From Myxococcales bacterium (GTDB lineage Bacteria; Myxococcota_A; Polyangia; Polyangiales; JADJMO01), in NCBI GenBank assembly GCA_016709545.1, contig JADJMO010000001.1:310001-374000 (forward strand): a stretch of DNA of 64,000 nucleotides, given 5' to 3'. A program made the translations under genes and the position numbers. The first letter of the stretch is position 1; each line of letters begins with the position of its first letter. Under the pieces are notes generated by a model that made no database searches, had not been told where the DNA came from, and saw nothing but the letters and a program-made list of their open reading frames with translations. This document shows positions 17,124 to 26,105 of the stretch, piece by piece.

Positions 17124-19508
17124 TCAGTTCCGCAGGGGCTTGTTGTTCTGCAGCATGTACTGCATGCGCGCCTGGCTCTTCGGCTCGCCGCACAGCGAGA
17201 CGAACACCTCGGCCTCGAGATCGAGCACGTCCTGCTCGCTCTGCTCGCGCGAAGCGCCGCCGCGACCACCGCACAGCACGCTCGCGAGCCGGCGCGCGAT
17301 GACCGCGTCGTGCTCGGTCGCGTAGCCACCGGCGACCAGCGTGTCGACCATCATCGACAGCGTGGCGATGCCGCTGTCGCCGGGCAGCACGTACTTGCGC
17401 GCGACCGGCGGGTGGTAGCCGCTCGCCGCGAGCCCGAGGGCCCGGGCCTTGGCCTCGGTGAGCTGCCGCGCGCGGTCGAAGCTCACGCCGTCGGTGAAGC
17501 GGAAGTAGCCGTTGGCCTTCCCCTCCTCGGCGCTCGTCGCGATCTTGGCGAGGGCGATGTTCTTGAAGATCTGGGTCACCACGTTGAGCGTGTCGACCTG
17601 CATGCCCTCGGGGATCGACTCGAGCGCGCGCCACAGCAGGTTGAGGTTGCCGCCGCCGCCCGGGATGAGGCCGACGCCGACCTCGACGAGGCCCGCGTAG
17701 GTCTCGGCCGCGGCCTGGACCGAGGCGCACGGCAGGCAGAGCTCGAGGCCGCCACCGAGGGTCATGCCGTAAGGCGCGGCGACCACGGGGACGCGGCTGT
17801 ACTTCAGCTTCTGCGTCGCGGCCTGGTAGCCCTTCACCATCGTGCGGATCTGCTCCCACTCGTTCGACGCGGCCGCCATGACCACGAGGAACAGGTTGGC
17901 GCCGACGCAGAAGTGCTCACCCTCGTTGGCGATGACCATCGCCGAGAAGTCGGTCTCGGCCTTGTCGACCGCCTGGCCGATGAGCGAGATGACGTCCGGG
18001 TCGATGCTGTTCGCCTTGGACTTGAAGGTGATGCCGAGGACGCCGTCGCCGAGGTCCCACGCCTCCGCGCCGTCGTTCTTGAGCACCGGCGCGCCGCCCT
18101 TGCGCAGGGCGGGCAGCGTGGTGATGCGCGGGTCGACGTCGCGCTTGACGTAGGCGCCTTTGCCGAGGTCGTAGACGCTGCCGTCGTCCTTGTAGAAGCC
18201 GGTCGCGCCCGACGCGCGCATCTTCTCGACGGAGGCCGGGAGCTTCACGCCGTCCTTGACCATGCGGTCGTAGGTCTCGGCGAACCCGAGGGCGTCCCAC
18301 ACCTCGAACGGCCCGAGCTCCCAGTTGTAACCCCACTTCATGGCCTCGTCGACGGCGGTCACGTCGTCGGCGATCTCGCCGATGCGGCGCGCCGAGTACG
18401 CGAGGCCGCGCGAGAGCACCTTCCACGCGAACGCGCCCGCTTTGCCCTGGTCGGCGACGAGCGCCTTCACGCGGGCGCGCGGGTCCTCGATCTTGGAGAT
18501 CTTCTTGGTGGCGGCCTTGATGCCCTCGTCGCCGCCCTTGGGGCGGTACTCGAGGGTCTTGGGATCGAGGGTGAACACGCCGGCGTCCTCGCCGCCCTTC
18601 ACCTTCTTGTAGAAGCCGCCCCTGGTCTTGTCGCCGAGGTACTTCTTCTCGATCATGCCCTTGATGTAGGCGGGCACCTGGAACACCGCGCGCTCCTCGT
18701 CGTTCGGGAGCGAGTCCCAGCAGTTCTGGGCGACGTGGGCGAAGGTGTCGAGGCCGACGAGGTCGGCGGTGCGGAAACTCGCGCTCTTGGGGTGCGCCAT
18801 CGGCGAGCCGGTGATCGCGTCGACGTCCTCGGGCGCGAGCCCCTCCTCGAGCATGAGGTGGATGGTGGAGAGCATGGCGTGCACGCCGATGCGGTTGCCG
18901 ACGAAGTTCGGCGTGTCCTTGCCGACCACGATGCCCTTGCCGAGCTGGTCCTCGCCGAACCACTTCACCCGGGCGTACACGGCCGGGTCGGTGTCGGGGC
19001 CACACACGAGCTCGAGCAGCTTCATGTAGCGAACCGGGTTGAAGAAGTGCATCACGAGGAAGCTCTTCTTGAAGGCCTCGCTGCGGCCCTTCAGCATGTC
19101 GACGATCTGGAGCCCCGAGGTGTTGCTGGCCACGATCGTGCCGGGCTTGCAGATCTTCTCGAGCTTCTCGAAGAGGGCCTGCTTGGCCTCCATCTTCTCG
19201 ATGATGGCCTCGATCACGAGGTCACACGTCTCGAGCTTGCCGAGGTCGTCCTCGGTGTTGCCCACGCTGACGAGCTTGGCGTTGCGCGCGTGGAAGAACG
19301 CGGCGGGCCGGGACTTCTGCGCCTTCTCGAGGCCGCCTGCCGCCCACGAATCGCGGGCCTTCTTGTCGGACTTCTGCGCTTCGGTGAGGTTCGGAGGGAC
19401 GATGTCGAGGAGGATGACCTCGACCCCGGCGTTGGCGAAGTGGGCGGCGATGCCCTGACCCATGACTCCGGCCCCGATGACCCCCGCGCGGCGAATCGGC
19501 TTGTGCAT
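17124..19508 (-). CDS. fadN: 3-hydroxyacyl-CoA dehydrogenase / enoyl-CoA hydratase, FadN type
   Basis: A 794-residue bifunctional beta-oxidation enzyme. The dehydrogenase domain is first: NAD loop RRAGVIGAGVMGQGIAAHFA (residues 6-25), ending around residue 420. The crotonase-type hydratase follows (about 480-700), with the oxyanion-hole region GMTLGGGLELCLPC and the catalytic-Glu region VEVGVGLIPGGGG. This dehydrogenase-first order matches FadN of Bacillus and differs from E. coli FadB. It hydrates 2-enoyl-CoA and oxidises the product with NAD+. It can act on crotonyl-CoA made by the Kal-Kce fusion, and its product feeds the thiolase at 13677. Confidence 0.9.
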   Translation of the reverse strand: MHKPIRRAGVIGAGVMGQGIAAHFANAGVEVILLDIVPPNLTEAQKSDKKARDSWAAGGLEKAQKSRPAAFFHARNAKLVSVGNTEDDLGKLETCDLVIEAIIEKMEAKQALFEKLEKICKPGTIVASNTSGLQIVDMLKGRSEAFKKSFLVMHFFNPVRYMKLLELVCGPDTDPAVYARVKWFGEDQLGKGIVVGKDTPNFVGNRIGVHAMLSTIHLMLEEGLAPEDVDAITGSPMAHPKSASFRTADLVGLDTFAHVAQNCWDSLPNDEERAVFQVPAYIKGMIEKKYLGDKTRGGFYKKVKGGEDAGVFTLDPKTLEYRPKGGDEGIKAATKKISKIEDPRARVKALVADQGKAGAFAWKVLSRGLAYSARRIGEIADDVTAVDEAMKWGYNWELGPFEVWDALGFAETYDRMVKDGVKLPASVEKMRASGATGFYKDDGSVYDLGKGAYVKRDVDPRITTLPALRKGGAPVLKNDGAEAWDLGDGVLGITFKSKANSIDPDVISLIGQAVDKAETDFSAMVIANEGEHFCVGANLFLVVMAAASNEWEQIRTMVKGYQAATQKLKYSRVPVVAAPYGMTLGGGLELCLPCASVQAAAETYAGLVEVGVGLIPGGGGNLNLLWRALESIPEGMQVDTLNVVTQIFKNIALAKIATSAEEGKANGYFRFTDGVSFDRARQLTEAKARALGLAASGYHPPVARKYVLPGDSGIATLSMMVDTLVAGGYATEHDAVIARRLASVLCGGRGGASREQSEQDVLDLEAEVFVSLCGEPKSQARMQYMLQNNKPLRN

Positions 19509-19628
19509 GCGGGGACGCTTTCGCGACGCGCGGCGAGCGGCAAGGGGTTTCGCTTGCGGCCGTGCCTCGTCGTCGATTCGTGCTATTTTGCCGCCTTCAG
19601 GGTCCGTCGTAACCTCACAGGAGTCTCC

Positions 19629-21344
19629 ATGCGCTCATCCTTGCTTCTCTCCTCCGTCGCGATGTCGATCCTGGTGGTCGGCTGCGGCGCCACCAAGGAC
19701 ATCGGTGGTCCCGCCGATCTCAACCCCGACACGGGGGCGGACGGGTTCGTCATCGACGGTGGTGACGAGGCGCCCGAGGGAGGTACTTCGCTCGACGGCC
19801 TCGATCTCGAGCCGGCGAACGCCACGGTGGTCATCGACACCACCACCTCGCCCGCGGTCCCGGGCACGCTCACGTACAAGGCGACCGCCACCAACCCCGA
19901 CGGCTCCAAGACCGACGTCTCGAGTTCGGCGACGTTCACCCTCGAGGACACGGGCCTCGGCGGGTTCGCTGGGCCGACCTTCACGTCGATCGACGCGCTC
20001 CCCGGCGGCGCAAAGGGCATCACCACGATCGTCCGCGTCAACGAGGGCAAGCGCTCGGGCGCCGCCAAGCTCACCGTCATCCAGCTGCGCCGCAAGTCCG
20101 ACGATCCTGGCACGGGCGACTTCTACTTCGAGGTGCCCTACAAGGCCGCGCCGAGCCCGGACAAGGACGTCCTGAAGTTCGGCACGAAGATCCAGCAGGT
20201 CGACGTCGCCTTCAACATGGACACCACGGGCTCCATGAGCGGCTCGGTGACCAACCTCCGCAGCAACCTCTCGACCACGCTGATCCCCGACCTCAAGAAG
20301 GTCATCCCGAGCGTCGGCGTCGCCATCGTCGACCACAAGGACTACCCGGTGTGCTCGCACGGCGACACGTCCGACTTCCCGGTCAAGGTCTACCAGACGG
20401 TCACCACCGACATCACCAAGGCCCAGGCGGCGACCCTCTCGTACGTCGCCAGCGGTGGCTACGACGGCCCCGAGTCGCAGCTGCCTTCGATGTGGCACAT
20501 GCTGACCGGCGGCGCTCTTGCGTGGACCGGCGGCACCCTCCCGGCGCACAAGCCTGCTGCGGGCACCAAGGGCGGGGTCGACTTCCGCGCGGGCGCGCTC
20601 CCGGTCGTCGTCCTCATCACCGACGTCAGCTGGCACGACGCCGCGAACGATCCCTACTGCAGCGACGTGACCAAGCCCCCGGTCATGGCCGACCTCAAGA
20701 AGGCGTTCGCCGACACCAAGGCGAAGTTCGTCGACATCACCACCGCCTTTGGCACCGAGACCCAGGCCGACGAGATCTCCGACGCCACCAAGTCGAACAT
20801 CCCGCCCGCCGCGTTCGGCGCGGGCCTCAAGGACTGCCCGACAGGCGTCAGCGGCGCTTCGCGTCCGGCGACGGGCCCCGGTGGTACCTGCCGCCTCAAC
20901 TTCCTCCACAGCGGCGGCACCGGCGTCTCCACCAGCGTCGTCAAGGCGATCCAGGCGATCAGCGTCGGCAGCGTCTTCGACGTGACCGCGCAGCCCGCCA
21001 ACGACCCGGCGAACCCGTCGGCGACCGACGGTGGACCCCCTGTCGACGCCACCGCCTTCATCAAGGCCCTCCGCGCGATGAAGGAGGGCGACGCGAAGGC
21101 CGGTTGTCCCTCGGCCTCGACCAAGGACACCGACGGCGACGGCATCGACGACACGTTCGTGGGCGTGAAGGTCGGCACCCCCGTGTGCTTCGAGGTCATC
21201 CCGGCGATGAACATCACGGTGCCCGCCAAGCCGACGGCGCAGTTCTACAACGCCTTCATCAACGTGCTCGGCATGCCCGGCGGCGTGAAGCTGGACCAGC
21301 GCACGGTGCTGTTCCTCGTCCCGCCCCAGGACATCCCCCGCTGA
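19629..21344 (+). CDS. Large VWA-domain lipoprotein (paralogue 1)
   Basis: A 571-residue lipoprotein: signal peptide with lipobox VVGC (Cys 19), an Asp/Gly-rich linker, an Ig-like or bacterial-invasin-like domain (about 55-150), then a von Willebrand factor A domain. The metal-ion site is DTTGSMSGS (about residue 197), with VVVLITDVSWHD further on. Calcium-type Asp repeats (TKDTDGDGIDD) occur near residue 500. VWA domains usually bind other proteins through a divalent metal. A close paralogue lies at 39238-40890. CAGGAG at 19618-19623 is the ribosome site. The open frame extends far upstream, but the signal peptide fixes this start. Confidence 0.75.
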   Translation: MRSSLLLSSVAMSILVVGCGATKDIGGPADLNPDTGADGFVIDGGDEAPEGGTSLDGLDLEPANATVVIDTTTSPAVPGTLTYKATATNPDGSKTDVSSSATFTLEDTGLGGFAGPTFTSIDALPGGAKGITTIVRVNEGKRSGAAKLTVIQLRRKSDDPGTGDFYFEVPYKAAPSPDKDVLKFGTKIQQVDVAFNMDTTGSMSGSVTNLRSNLSTTLIPDLKKVIPSVGVAIVDHKDYPVCSHGDTSDFPVKVYQTVTTDITKAQAATLSYVASGGYDGPESQLPSMWHMLTGGALAWTGGTLPAHKPAAGTKGGVDFRAGALPVVVLITDVSWHDAANDPYCSDVTKPPVMADLKKAFADTKAKFVDITTAFGTETQADEISDATKSNIPPAAFGAGLKDCPTGVSGASRPATGPGGTCRLNFLHSGGTGVSTSVVKAIQAISVGSVFDVTAQPANDPANPSATDGGPPVDATAFIKALRAMKEGDAKAGCPSASTKDTDGDGIDDTFVGVKVGTPVCFEVIPAMNITVPAKPTAQFYNAFINVLGMPGGVKLDQRTVLFLVPPQDIPR

Positions 21345-21349
21345 CTGTG

Positions 21350-21650
21350 TTGCTGGAGGGGGGCTCACGCCCCCCTCGGGGGAGGCCGCCGCGCCGCTCC
21401 TCCGCCCCTGCGGGGCTACGTCGCGTCGCTGACCGCCTCCCACGCTGAGTTGCTGGAGGGGGGCTCACGCCCCCCTCGGGGGAGGCCGCCGCGGCGCTCC
21501 TCCGCCCTTCGGGCTACGTCGCGTCGCTGACCGCCTCCCACGCTGAGTTGCTGGAGGGGGGCTCACGCCCCCCTCGGGGTCGGCCGCCGCGCCGCTCCTC
21601 CGCCCCTGCGGGGCTACGTCGCGTCGCTGACCGCCGACCACGCCCGTGCG
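21350..21650. repeat. Three tandem copies of a 98-100 base hairpin repeat
   Basis: Copies begin at 21350, 21450 and 21548. Each contains hairpin 1 (GAGGGGGGC-TCAC-GCCCCCCTC) and hairpin 2. Hairpin 2 is GCCCC-TGC-GGGGC in copies 1 and 3 but GCCC-TTC-GGGC in copy 2, so both arms shortened together. The rest of the unit (GGCTACGTCGCGTCGCTGACCG) is almost identical. No coding sense is evident. The array lies between the VWA lipoprotein and the next gene and fills the 400-base gap, where hairpin 1 could also act as a transcription stop. Confidence 0.8.
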
Positions 21651-21750
21651 CCGCTGCGCGCGCGGGAGGGGGGCGGCGTCTCGTTGGCGCCCTGTGGGGC
21701 CATCTGGTGGTTTGTTGGCCGGGGGTGGGGGGGGCTGGTAGCGGGAGGCC

Positions 21751-22227
21751 ATGTCGGCAGCCGAACGCATCCAGAAGCCCAAGAAGTTCATCGCGGCGGA
21801 GCGGCGTCGGGTCCGGAGCGAAGACCCCGAGACGGCGCTCTCGCTGCACCTCCACGCCATCGTCGAGAAGCTCGAGGTCGACGTGCTGGTCGTCTCCGAC
21901 TTCGACGGGGCGCCGATCGCGAGCGCGGGCGAGCCCCACGCGGCGATGGATCTCGCGCAGCTCGGGGTGGCGTTGCTCAAGGAGCTGCCGCTCGAGCGGG
22001 GGGTCACCACGACGCGGGGGTTCGTGCACGTCGACCGCGTGCGGGTGGGCATGCGCGAGCTCGTGGTCGCGGCCATGAGTCGCGCGGCCGTGCCCGATCC
22101 GATCGGCATCGCGCGGGCGGTCCACGGCGCGGCCCGCATCCTGGCCGAGGGGATTGCGTGGGCCTCGGAGGCCGCCATTCCCCTCTCGGTGCGCGGCGGC
22201 TGGGGCGAGTGGGACGAGGTCCCCTGA
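21751..22227 (+). CDS. Roadblock/LC7-like small protein
   Basis: A 158-residue cytosolic protein without signal or membrane segment. After a basic N-terminus, the segment LSLHLHAIVEKLEVDVLVVSDFDGAPIASAGE (about residues 30-60, quoted in part) has the helix then strand-turn-strand 'VVSDFDG' pattern of Roadblock/LC7 or related profilin-like GTPase regulator domains. MDLAQLGVALLKEL and the strand VHVDRVRVGMRELVVAAMS continue the pattern. Such proteins partner with MglA-like GTPases in myxobacteria, but the similarity is weak and I infer it from pattern only. GGGAGG lies just before the ATG. Confidence 0.5.
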   Translation: MSAAERIQKPKKFIAAERRRVRSEDPETALSLHLHAIVEKLEVDVLVVSDFDGAPIASAGEPHAAMDLAQLGVALLKELPLERGVTTTRGFVHVDRVRVGMRELVVAAMSRAAVPDPIGIARAVHGAARILAEGIAWASEAAIPLSVRGGWGEWDEVP

Positions 22228-22411
22228 GCCGACCCCGCATGCGGAGCGGGAGCGACAAAGCCAGTGGGGTCCGCAAATAGGTTCACCCTCCGCAACGCTT
22301 CCAGAGCCTCTGTCCGTCGGCTTGCGCGTTCGAACGCGCGGCGCTCGACAGAATGGCTACGGCATCACCCTTGCCTAGGGCCTCCCCATACTTTCTTCCG
22401 GGAGGCTCTTC

Positions 22412-23941
22412 ATGGTCCAGAACTGGCTCGTTCGCACGCGTCACGCGGTCTTCCTCTCCGCGGCGGTCTCCGTCGCCGCCTGCTCGGGCTCCACGAGCGA
22501 GAGCGATTTCAACGTCGGAGGCGACGACACGGGCCTCGAGGGCGATGGTGGCGCGGACGGCGCGACCGACACCGGAGCCGGCACCGACACGGGCGGCGGG
22601 GGCGACTCGGGGGGCGGGGGTGACACCGGCGTTGGCACCGACACGGGCGTCGCGACCGATACGGGCGTCGCGACTGACACGGGCGTCGCGACCGACACGG
22701 GCGTCGCGACCGACACGGGCGTCGCGACCGACACGGGCGTCGCGACCGACACGGGCGTCGTCACGGACACCGGGGTGGTGCCCGACACGGGCGTCGTCTG
22801 CGGCACGTTGCCGGCCGACTGGACCGAGGCCTACGTCGACAAGTCCTCGACCAACCCGAGCGTCGGCACCAAGGCGTGCCCGTTCCGCACCATCCTCGAG
22901 GGCACGTCGCTCGCGACCCCGGGTGGCGTGAAGACGCGGACCATCTTCGTGAAGGGTGGGAGCAGCGGCGCGCCGTTCGTCTACGCCGAGACCAAGCCGC
23001 TCGACGTGAAGCCCGGCGTGGTGCTGCAGGGCGAGGGCTCCTCGACCACCAAGATCACCGAGGGCGACGCGGGCTGCCCGAAGAGCCCTGGCGGCAGCGG
23101 CGGCTTCCATTGCGCGGTGTTCGTGCAGCCGGGCGCGATCGTCCAGCAGTTCACCATCACCTCGACCGCGGGCGTCGGCGTGGTGACCGACTCGGCGGGC
23201 ATCTCCAGCGCCATCCCGATCGTGCGCGCCGTCGAGGCCACGGGCTCGAAGCAGGATGGTGTGATGACCCTCGGCGCCGCGCAGGTCGGACCGAGCATCC
23301 GCGCGAACTCGAACGGTCGTCACGGCCTCAACCTGATCGGCGCCTTCGGATCGGTGACGGTGCCGGGCGGCGACGGCGCGAACACCTTCGATGGCAACAC
23401 GGCCGACGGTGTTCACCTCGAGGGCGGAGGCATCTCGCTCACGTTCAGCCAGGGCTCCGCCAGCAGCAACGGCGGTAGCGGCGTGGCGCTGCACAGCGGC
23501 GGCGCGAGCGGTACCGTCGGCAAGCACTCGATCGACAAGCTCACCGCCAGGACCAACAAGGCGAGCGGGCTCGTGGTCGGCCGCTTCACCAGCCTCGCGC
23601 TGCGCAACTCCACCCTGCTCGCGAACGCGAACCACGGCCTCTGGTTCACGCAGGGCGTCGGCAACGGGATCGACCTCGGCGGCCCGAGCGCGGGCTCGGC
23701 GGTCGTGTTCTCCGGCGCGACGAGCGGCAACAGGAACGGCAAGTCGGGCTTCTGCATCGACAACAGCGGCGCCACGGCCTCGATCTTCGCGGCCGGCGAC
23801 AGCTGGGGCGTGTGCGCGCCGCCCGAGGTGAAGATCACGCAGTGCTCGGCGGTGACCACCTACGCCGAGATCAACTACGCGCCGAGCGCCACCGGTGGCG
23901 CCAATCCGGTCTCCGTGTCCGGCTGCATCGTCGGGCCCTGA
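22412..23941 (+). CDS. Repeat-containing lipoprotein with parallel beta-helix domain
   Basis: A 509-residue surface lipoprotein. The signal peptide ends in VAAC (Cys 24). Residues about 36-130 are Asp/Thr/Gly-rich and include eight or so TDTGVA units. From about 140 the sequence looks like a right-handed beta-helix of the DUF1565/pectate-lyase type: YVDKSSTNPSVGTKACPFRT is the typical opening, and later turns have NSNGRHGLNLIG, NTADGVHLEGGG and GGSGVALHSGG. Paired cysteines are near the C-terminus. It is probably an adhesin or cell-wall-associated protein; no catalytic residues can be identified. GGGAGG precedes the ATG. Confidence 0.7.
   Translation: MVQNWLVRTRHAVFLSAAVSVAACSGSTSESDFNVGGDDTGLEGDGGADGATDTGAGTDTGGGGDSGGGGDTGVGTDTGVATDTGVATDTGVATDTGVATDTGVATDTGVATDTGVVTDTGVVPDTGVVCGTLPADWTEAYVDKSSTNPSVGTKACPFRTILEGTSLATPGGVKTRTIFVKGGSSGAPFVYAETKPLDVKPGVVLQGEGSSTTKITEGDAGCPKSPGGSGGFHCAVFVQPGAIVQQFTITSTAGVGVVTDSAGISSAIPIVRAVEATGSKQDGVMTLGAAQVGPSIRANSNGRHGLNLIGAFGSVTVPGGDGANTFDGNTADGVHLEGGGISLTFSQGSASSNGGSGVALHSGGASGTVGKHSIDKLTARTNKASGLVVGRFTSLALRNSTLLANANHGLWFTQGVGNGIDLGGPSAGSAVVFSGATSGNRNGKSGFCIDNSGATASIFAAGDSWGVCAPPEVKITQCSAVTTYAEINYAPSATGGANPVSVSGCIVGP
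22637..22774 (+). repeat. 18-base tandem repeat encoding TDTGVA
   Basis: About six near-identical units (GACACGGGCGTCGCGACC, some with a C-to-T change) lie in frame within the lipoprotein gene, flanked by diverging units. The repeat is coding and its length can change by slipped-strand pairing without breaking the frame. Confidence 0.8.
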
Positions 23942-23971
23942 TCGTCCCGGACGCGGCCCATCGAAAGGCCC

Positions 23972-24709
23972 CTATCGGTGCGCGGCCTCGAGGTCGGTCA
24001 CGAGCTTGGTGGCCCCCGCGACGCCCGCGCCGATCAGCACGAGCTGCGCGCCCGGGATGCAGAACATGACGGCGAGCCCCACGCCCATGCCGAGCGCCGC
24101 GGGGAAGTGCGCGCCGAACCACGCGAGCCGGGCGCGCACCCCCGCGCTGCGTAGGGAGAGCGGGTAGTCGACGATGTCCCACGCGAGCATGGTGCAGGTG
24201 AGCACGAGCTTGAGCGGCACCGTGACGACCGCCGCCGCCGGGAAGAAGAGCGTGAGGACGGCGAGCGCCACGATCAGCGGCAGCGTGCACACGAGCCCGA
24301 ACACGGTGACCCGCAGGGAGCGGAAGATCGAGGCGGCCGCGCTGCTCTCGGGCCGCTTCGCGATGCCGAGCTCCTGCTCGCGCTGGCCGGCGAGCGCCTC
24401 GAGGGCGGTGCCCGACAGCGGCTGCGCGAGGGCGAGGGCCAGGACGAGGGCGAGCGCGATGGCGACGAGCCAGCCGACGAGGTGGGCCAGCAGACCGAGG
24501 AGCCCGCTCGTGCTCGTGCCAGGGTGGAGATCGCGCAACAGGTGCTCGACCGCGCCGATCCCGGCCGCCGACAGGACGACCAGGAGCACGAGGCCGATGG
24601 CCGTGGGAACCAGCGCGAGGCCCCAGGCCTGGGGCCGACGGACGAGCCAGAACAGGCCCTCCCACGGGGCGACCAGGCCCTCTACGAACGGAGACCGACG
24701 GGGGTTCAC
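23972..24709 (-). CDS. EI24/CysZ-like inner-membrane protein
   Basis: A 245-residue protein with about five transmembrane segments. It opens with SPFVEGLVAPWEGLFWLVRR and a first helix LALVPTAIGLVLLVVLSAAG, followed by helices near residues 75-100, 145-175 (with FPAAAVVTVPLKL) and 195-230. The motif WDIVDYPL and the overall layout match the EI24/CysZ family. CysZ imports sulfate in proteobacteria, but many relatives have no known substrate, so the role is open. GTG 24709 was chosen because earlier starts would run into the divergent gene at 24790. It ends 31 bases from the convergent beta-helix gene. Confidence 0.68.
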   Translation of the reverse strand: MNPRRSPFVEGLVAPWEGLFWLVRRPQAWGLALVPTAIGLVLLVVLSAAGIGAVEHLLRDLHPGTSTSGLLGLLAHLVGWLVAIALALVLALALAQPLSGTALEALAGQREQELGIAKRPESSAAASIFRSLRVTVFGLVCTLPLIVALAVLTLFFPAAAVVTVPLKLVLTCTMLAWDIVDYPLSLRSAGVRARLAWFGAHFPAALGMGVGLAVMFCIPGAQLVLIGAGVAGATKLVTDLEAAHR

Positions 24710-24789
24710 CCCGGCACCGTGCGCACGTTCCCCTCGAAGAGCAAGTTCGGATACGCTCGGTCGCTTGGACAAAGACGGGGAGGCTACCA

Positions 24790-25115
24790 ATGGCTGACGA
24801 AGTCCTGGATCTCCACGTCGAAGGGGAGCGCATCGTCGGGGTGGTCGCGCTGGACCTGTCACCGGGCACCCGCTCGGGCGCGCAGGACAAGCAGCTCGAC
24901 GAGGTGCTCGGCCCGGCGCTCACCGATCTGGCCCGTGAGCTCGACTGCGTCCTCGGCGCGGCCGCGAGCACGTTCGCCAAGCCGATGGGCAAGCACGAGG
25001 ACGGCCGCGCCCGGTTCCTGGTACACGGTCGCGTCGAAGGCGATCGCCTCGTGCCCGTGCGGGCCGCCGGACGCCTCCCCCGCCGCCCTCGTCACGCCCT
25101 GGGAAGAAGCGCTGA
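24790..25115 (+). CDS. Small hypothetical protein with apparent homopolymer frameshift
   Basis: From ATG 24790, preceded by GGGGAGG at 24777-24783, about 95 residues read well (MADEVLDLHVEGERIVGVVA, RELDCVLGAAASTFAKPMGK, VEGDRLVPVRAAGR). After that the same frame runs for hundreds of codons through the next gene in the wrong frame. If one C were added to the C run near 25076-25081, the frame would continue PPPPSSRPGKKR and stop at 25113-25115 as TGATG, overlapping the start of the transporter gene. This is the expected operon layout, so I place the end there. The product is soluble and unrecognised. Confidence 0.5.
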
Positions 25116-26050
25116 TGGCCGACACGGAAGACCATTCCACCAAACACATCATCCAGTCCCTGCTCGTGAACGTGACCATCGCGGCCATCAAGGCCGTGGC
25201 GGCGGTGCTCACCAAGAGCGGCTCCATGCTCGCCGAGGCCATCCACTCCTCGGCCGACTGTGGCAACCAGGTGCTGCTGCTGATCGGGGTCAAGAGCGCG
25301 CGCCGCAAGCCCGACGCGACCCACCCCCTCGGCTACGGGCGCGATGTCTACTTCTGGTCGTTCATCGTGGCCTTGCTGCTGTTCACCGGCGGTGGGGTGT
25401 TCTCGGTGTACGAGGGCATCCACAAGATCCTCGCGCCGGAACCGGTCGAGCGGGTGGGGCTCGGCGCGACCATCCTCGGCATCTCGCTCGTGCTCGAGGG
25501 CTACGCGACCCTCTCCAACGTCAAGGAGATGAACCAGCGTCGCAAGGAGCGGGGCTTCTTCCAGTATCTGCGCGAGACCAAGGACAGCGACCTCGTCGTC
25601 ATCTTCGGCGAGAACGCGGCGGCGGTGCTCGGCCTCGCGGTGGCGCTCGCCGCGCTCCTGCTCGCGGGCAAGACCAAGGACGGCCGCTGGGACGGAGGCG
25701 GCAGCCTCGTGATCGGGATCGTGCTCTGCGCGGTCGCGGTGTTCCTCGGTCGAGAGATCAAGTCGCTCCTGCTCGGCGAGAGCGCCGACCCGGAGATCGA
25801 GGCCGCCGTGCGGGCGATCGGCGACGACCACGCCGACATCGACCGCGTGCTCCACGTGGTGACGGTGCAGCAGGGGCCGGGCGAGGTCATGGTCGCGGTC
25901 AAGGTCTCCTTCAAGGAGAAGCTGCCGGTGGACGACGTCTGCCGCAGCATCAACGACTTCGAGGCCAAGCTCCGCAAGGCACGGCCCGAGATTCGCTGGT
26001 TGTTCGTCGAGCCCGACATCGACCAGCTGCGTCCCGTTCCGCCGCCTTGA
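25115..26050 (+). CDS. Cation diffusion facilitator family transporter
   Basis: A 311-residue inner-membrane antiporter that exports divalent metals such as Zn, Co, Fe or Mn against protons. Six transmembrane segments are visible from residue 12 on. The metal site in helix 2 reads AIHSSADCGNQ (H-x-x-x-D), and the second site in helix 5 has FGENAAAVLGLAVAL, where the usual acidic residue is replaced by Glu-Asn. The C-terminal cytosolic domain (about residues 215-300) has the ferredoxin-like dimerisation fold. ATG 25115 overlaps the stop of the small upstream gene. The metal cannot be told from sequence. Confidence 0.82.
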   Translation: MADTEDHSTKHIIQSLLVNVTIAAIKAVAAVLTKSGSMLAEAIHSSADCGNQVLLLIGVKSARRKPDATHPLGYGRDVYFWSFIVALLLFTGGGVFSVYEGIHKILAPEPVERVGLGATILGISLVLEGYATLSNVKEMNQRRKERGFFQYLRETKDSDLVVIFGENAAAVLGLAVALAALLLAGKTKDGRWDGGGSLVIGIVLCAVAVFLGREIKSLLLGESADPEIEAAVRAIGDDHADIDRVLHVVTVQQGPGEVMVAVKVSFKEKLPVDDVCRSINDFEAKLRKARPEIRWLFVEPDIDQLRPVPPP

Positions 26051-26063
26051 ACGGGGCAATCCC

Positions 26064-26091
26064 TTCAAATTCCCCGGGGTCCTGCTAGGGT
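26064..26091 (+). promoter_or_regulatory. Possible sigma-70-type promoter of sucA
   Basis: TTCAAA at 26064-26069, a 16-base spacer and TAGGGT at 26086-26091, with the ATG 15 bases later. It resembles a weak housekeeping promoter. Confidence 0.35.
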
Positions 26092-26105
26092 CCGTCCACC
26101 CACCG

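Noticed and set aside
16020..19628. Very long plus-strand open frame (over 1,000 codons) leading into the VWA lipoprotein
   Set aside because: It is antisense to fadN and the zinc-ribbon gene, which have clear family motifs; the composition is that of a GC-rich shadow frame, and the lipoprotein signal peptide at 19629 marks the true start.
21350..21650. Arg/Pro-rich open frames through the tandem repeat
   Set aside because: Open frames arise in several registers from the GC-rich repeat and have no start signal; the unit is better explained by its hairpins.
22637..22774. Regular repeats that might be read as a CRISPR array
   Set aside because: Units are 18 bases, adjacent without spacers, and in frame within a protein-coding gene.
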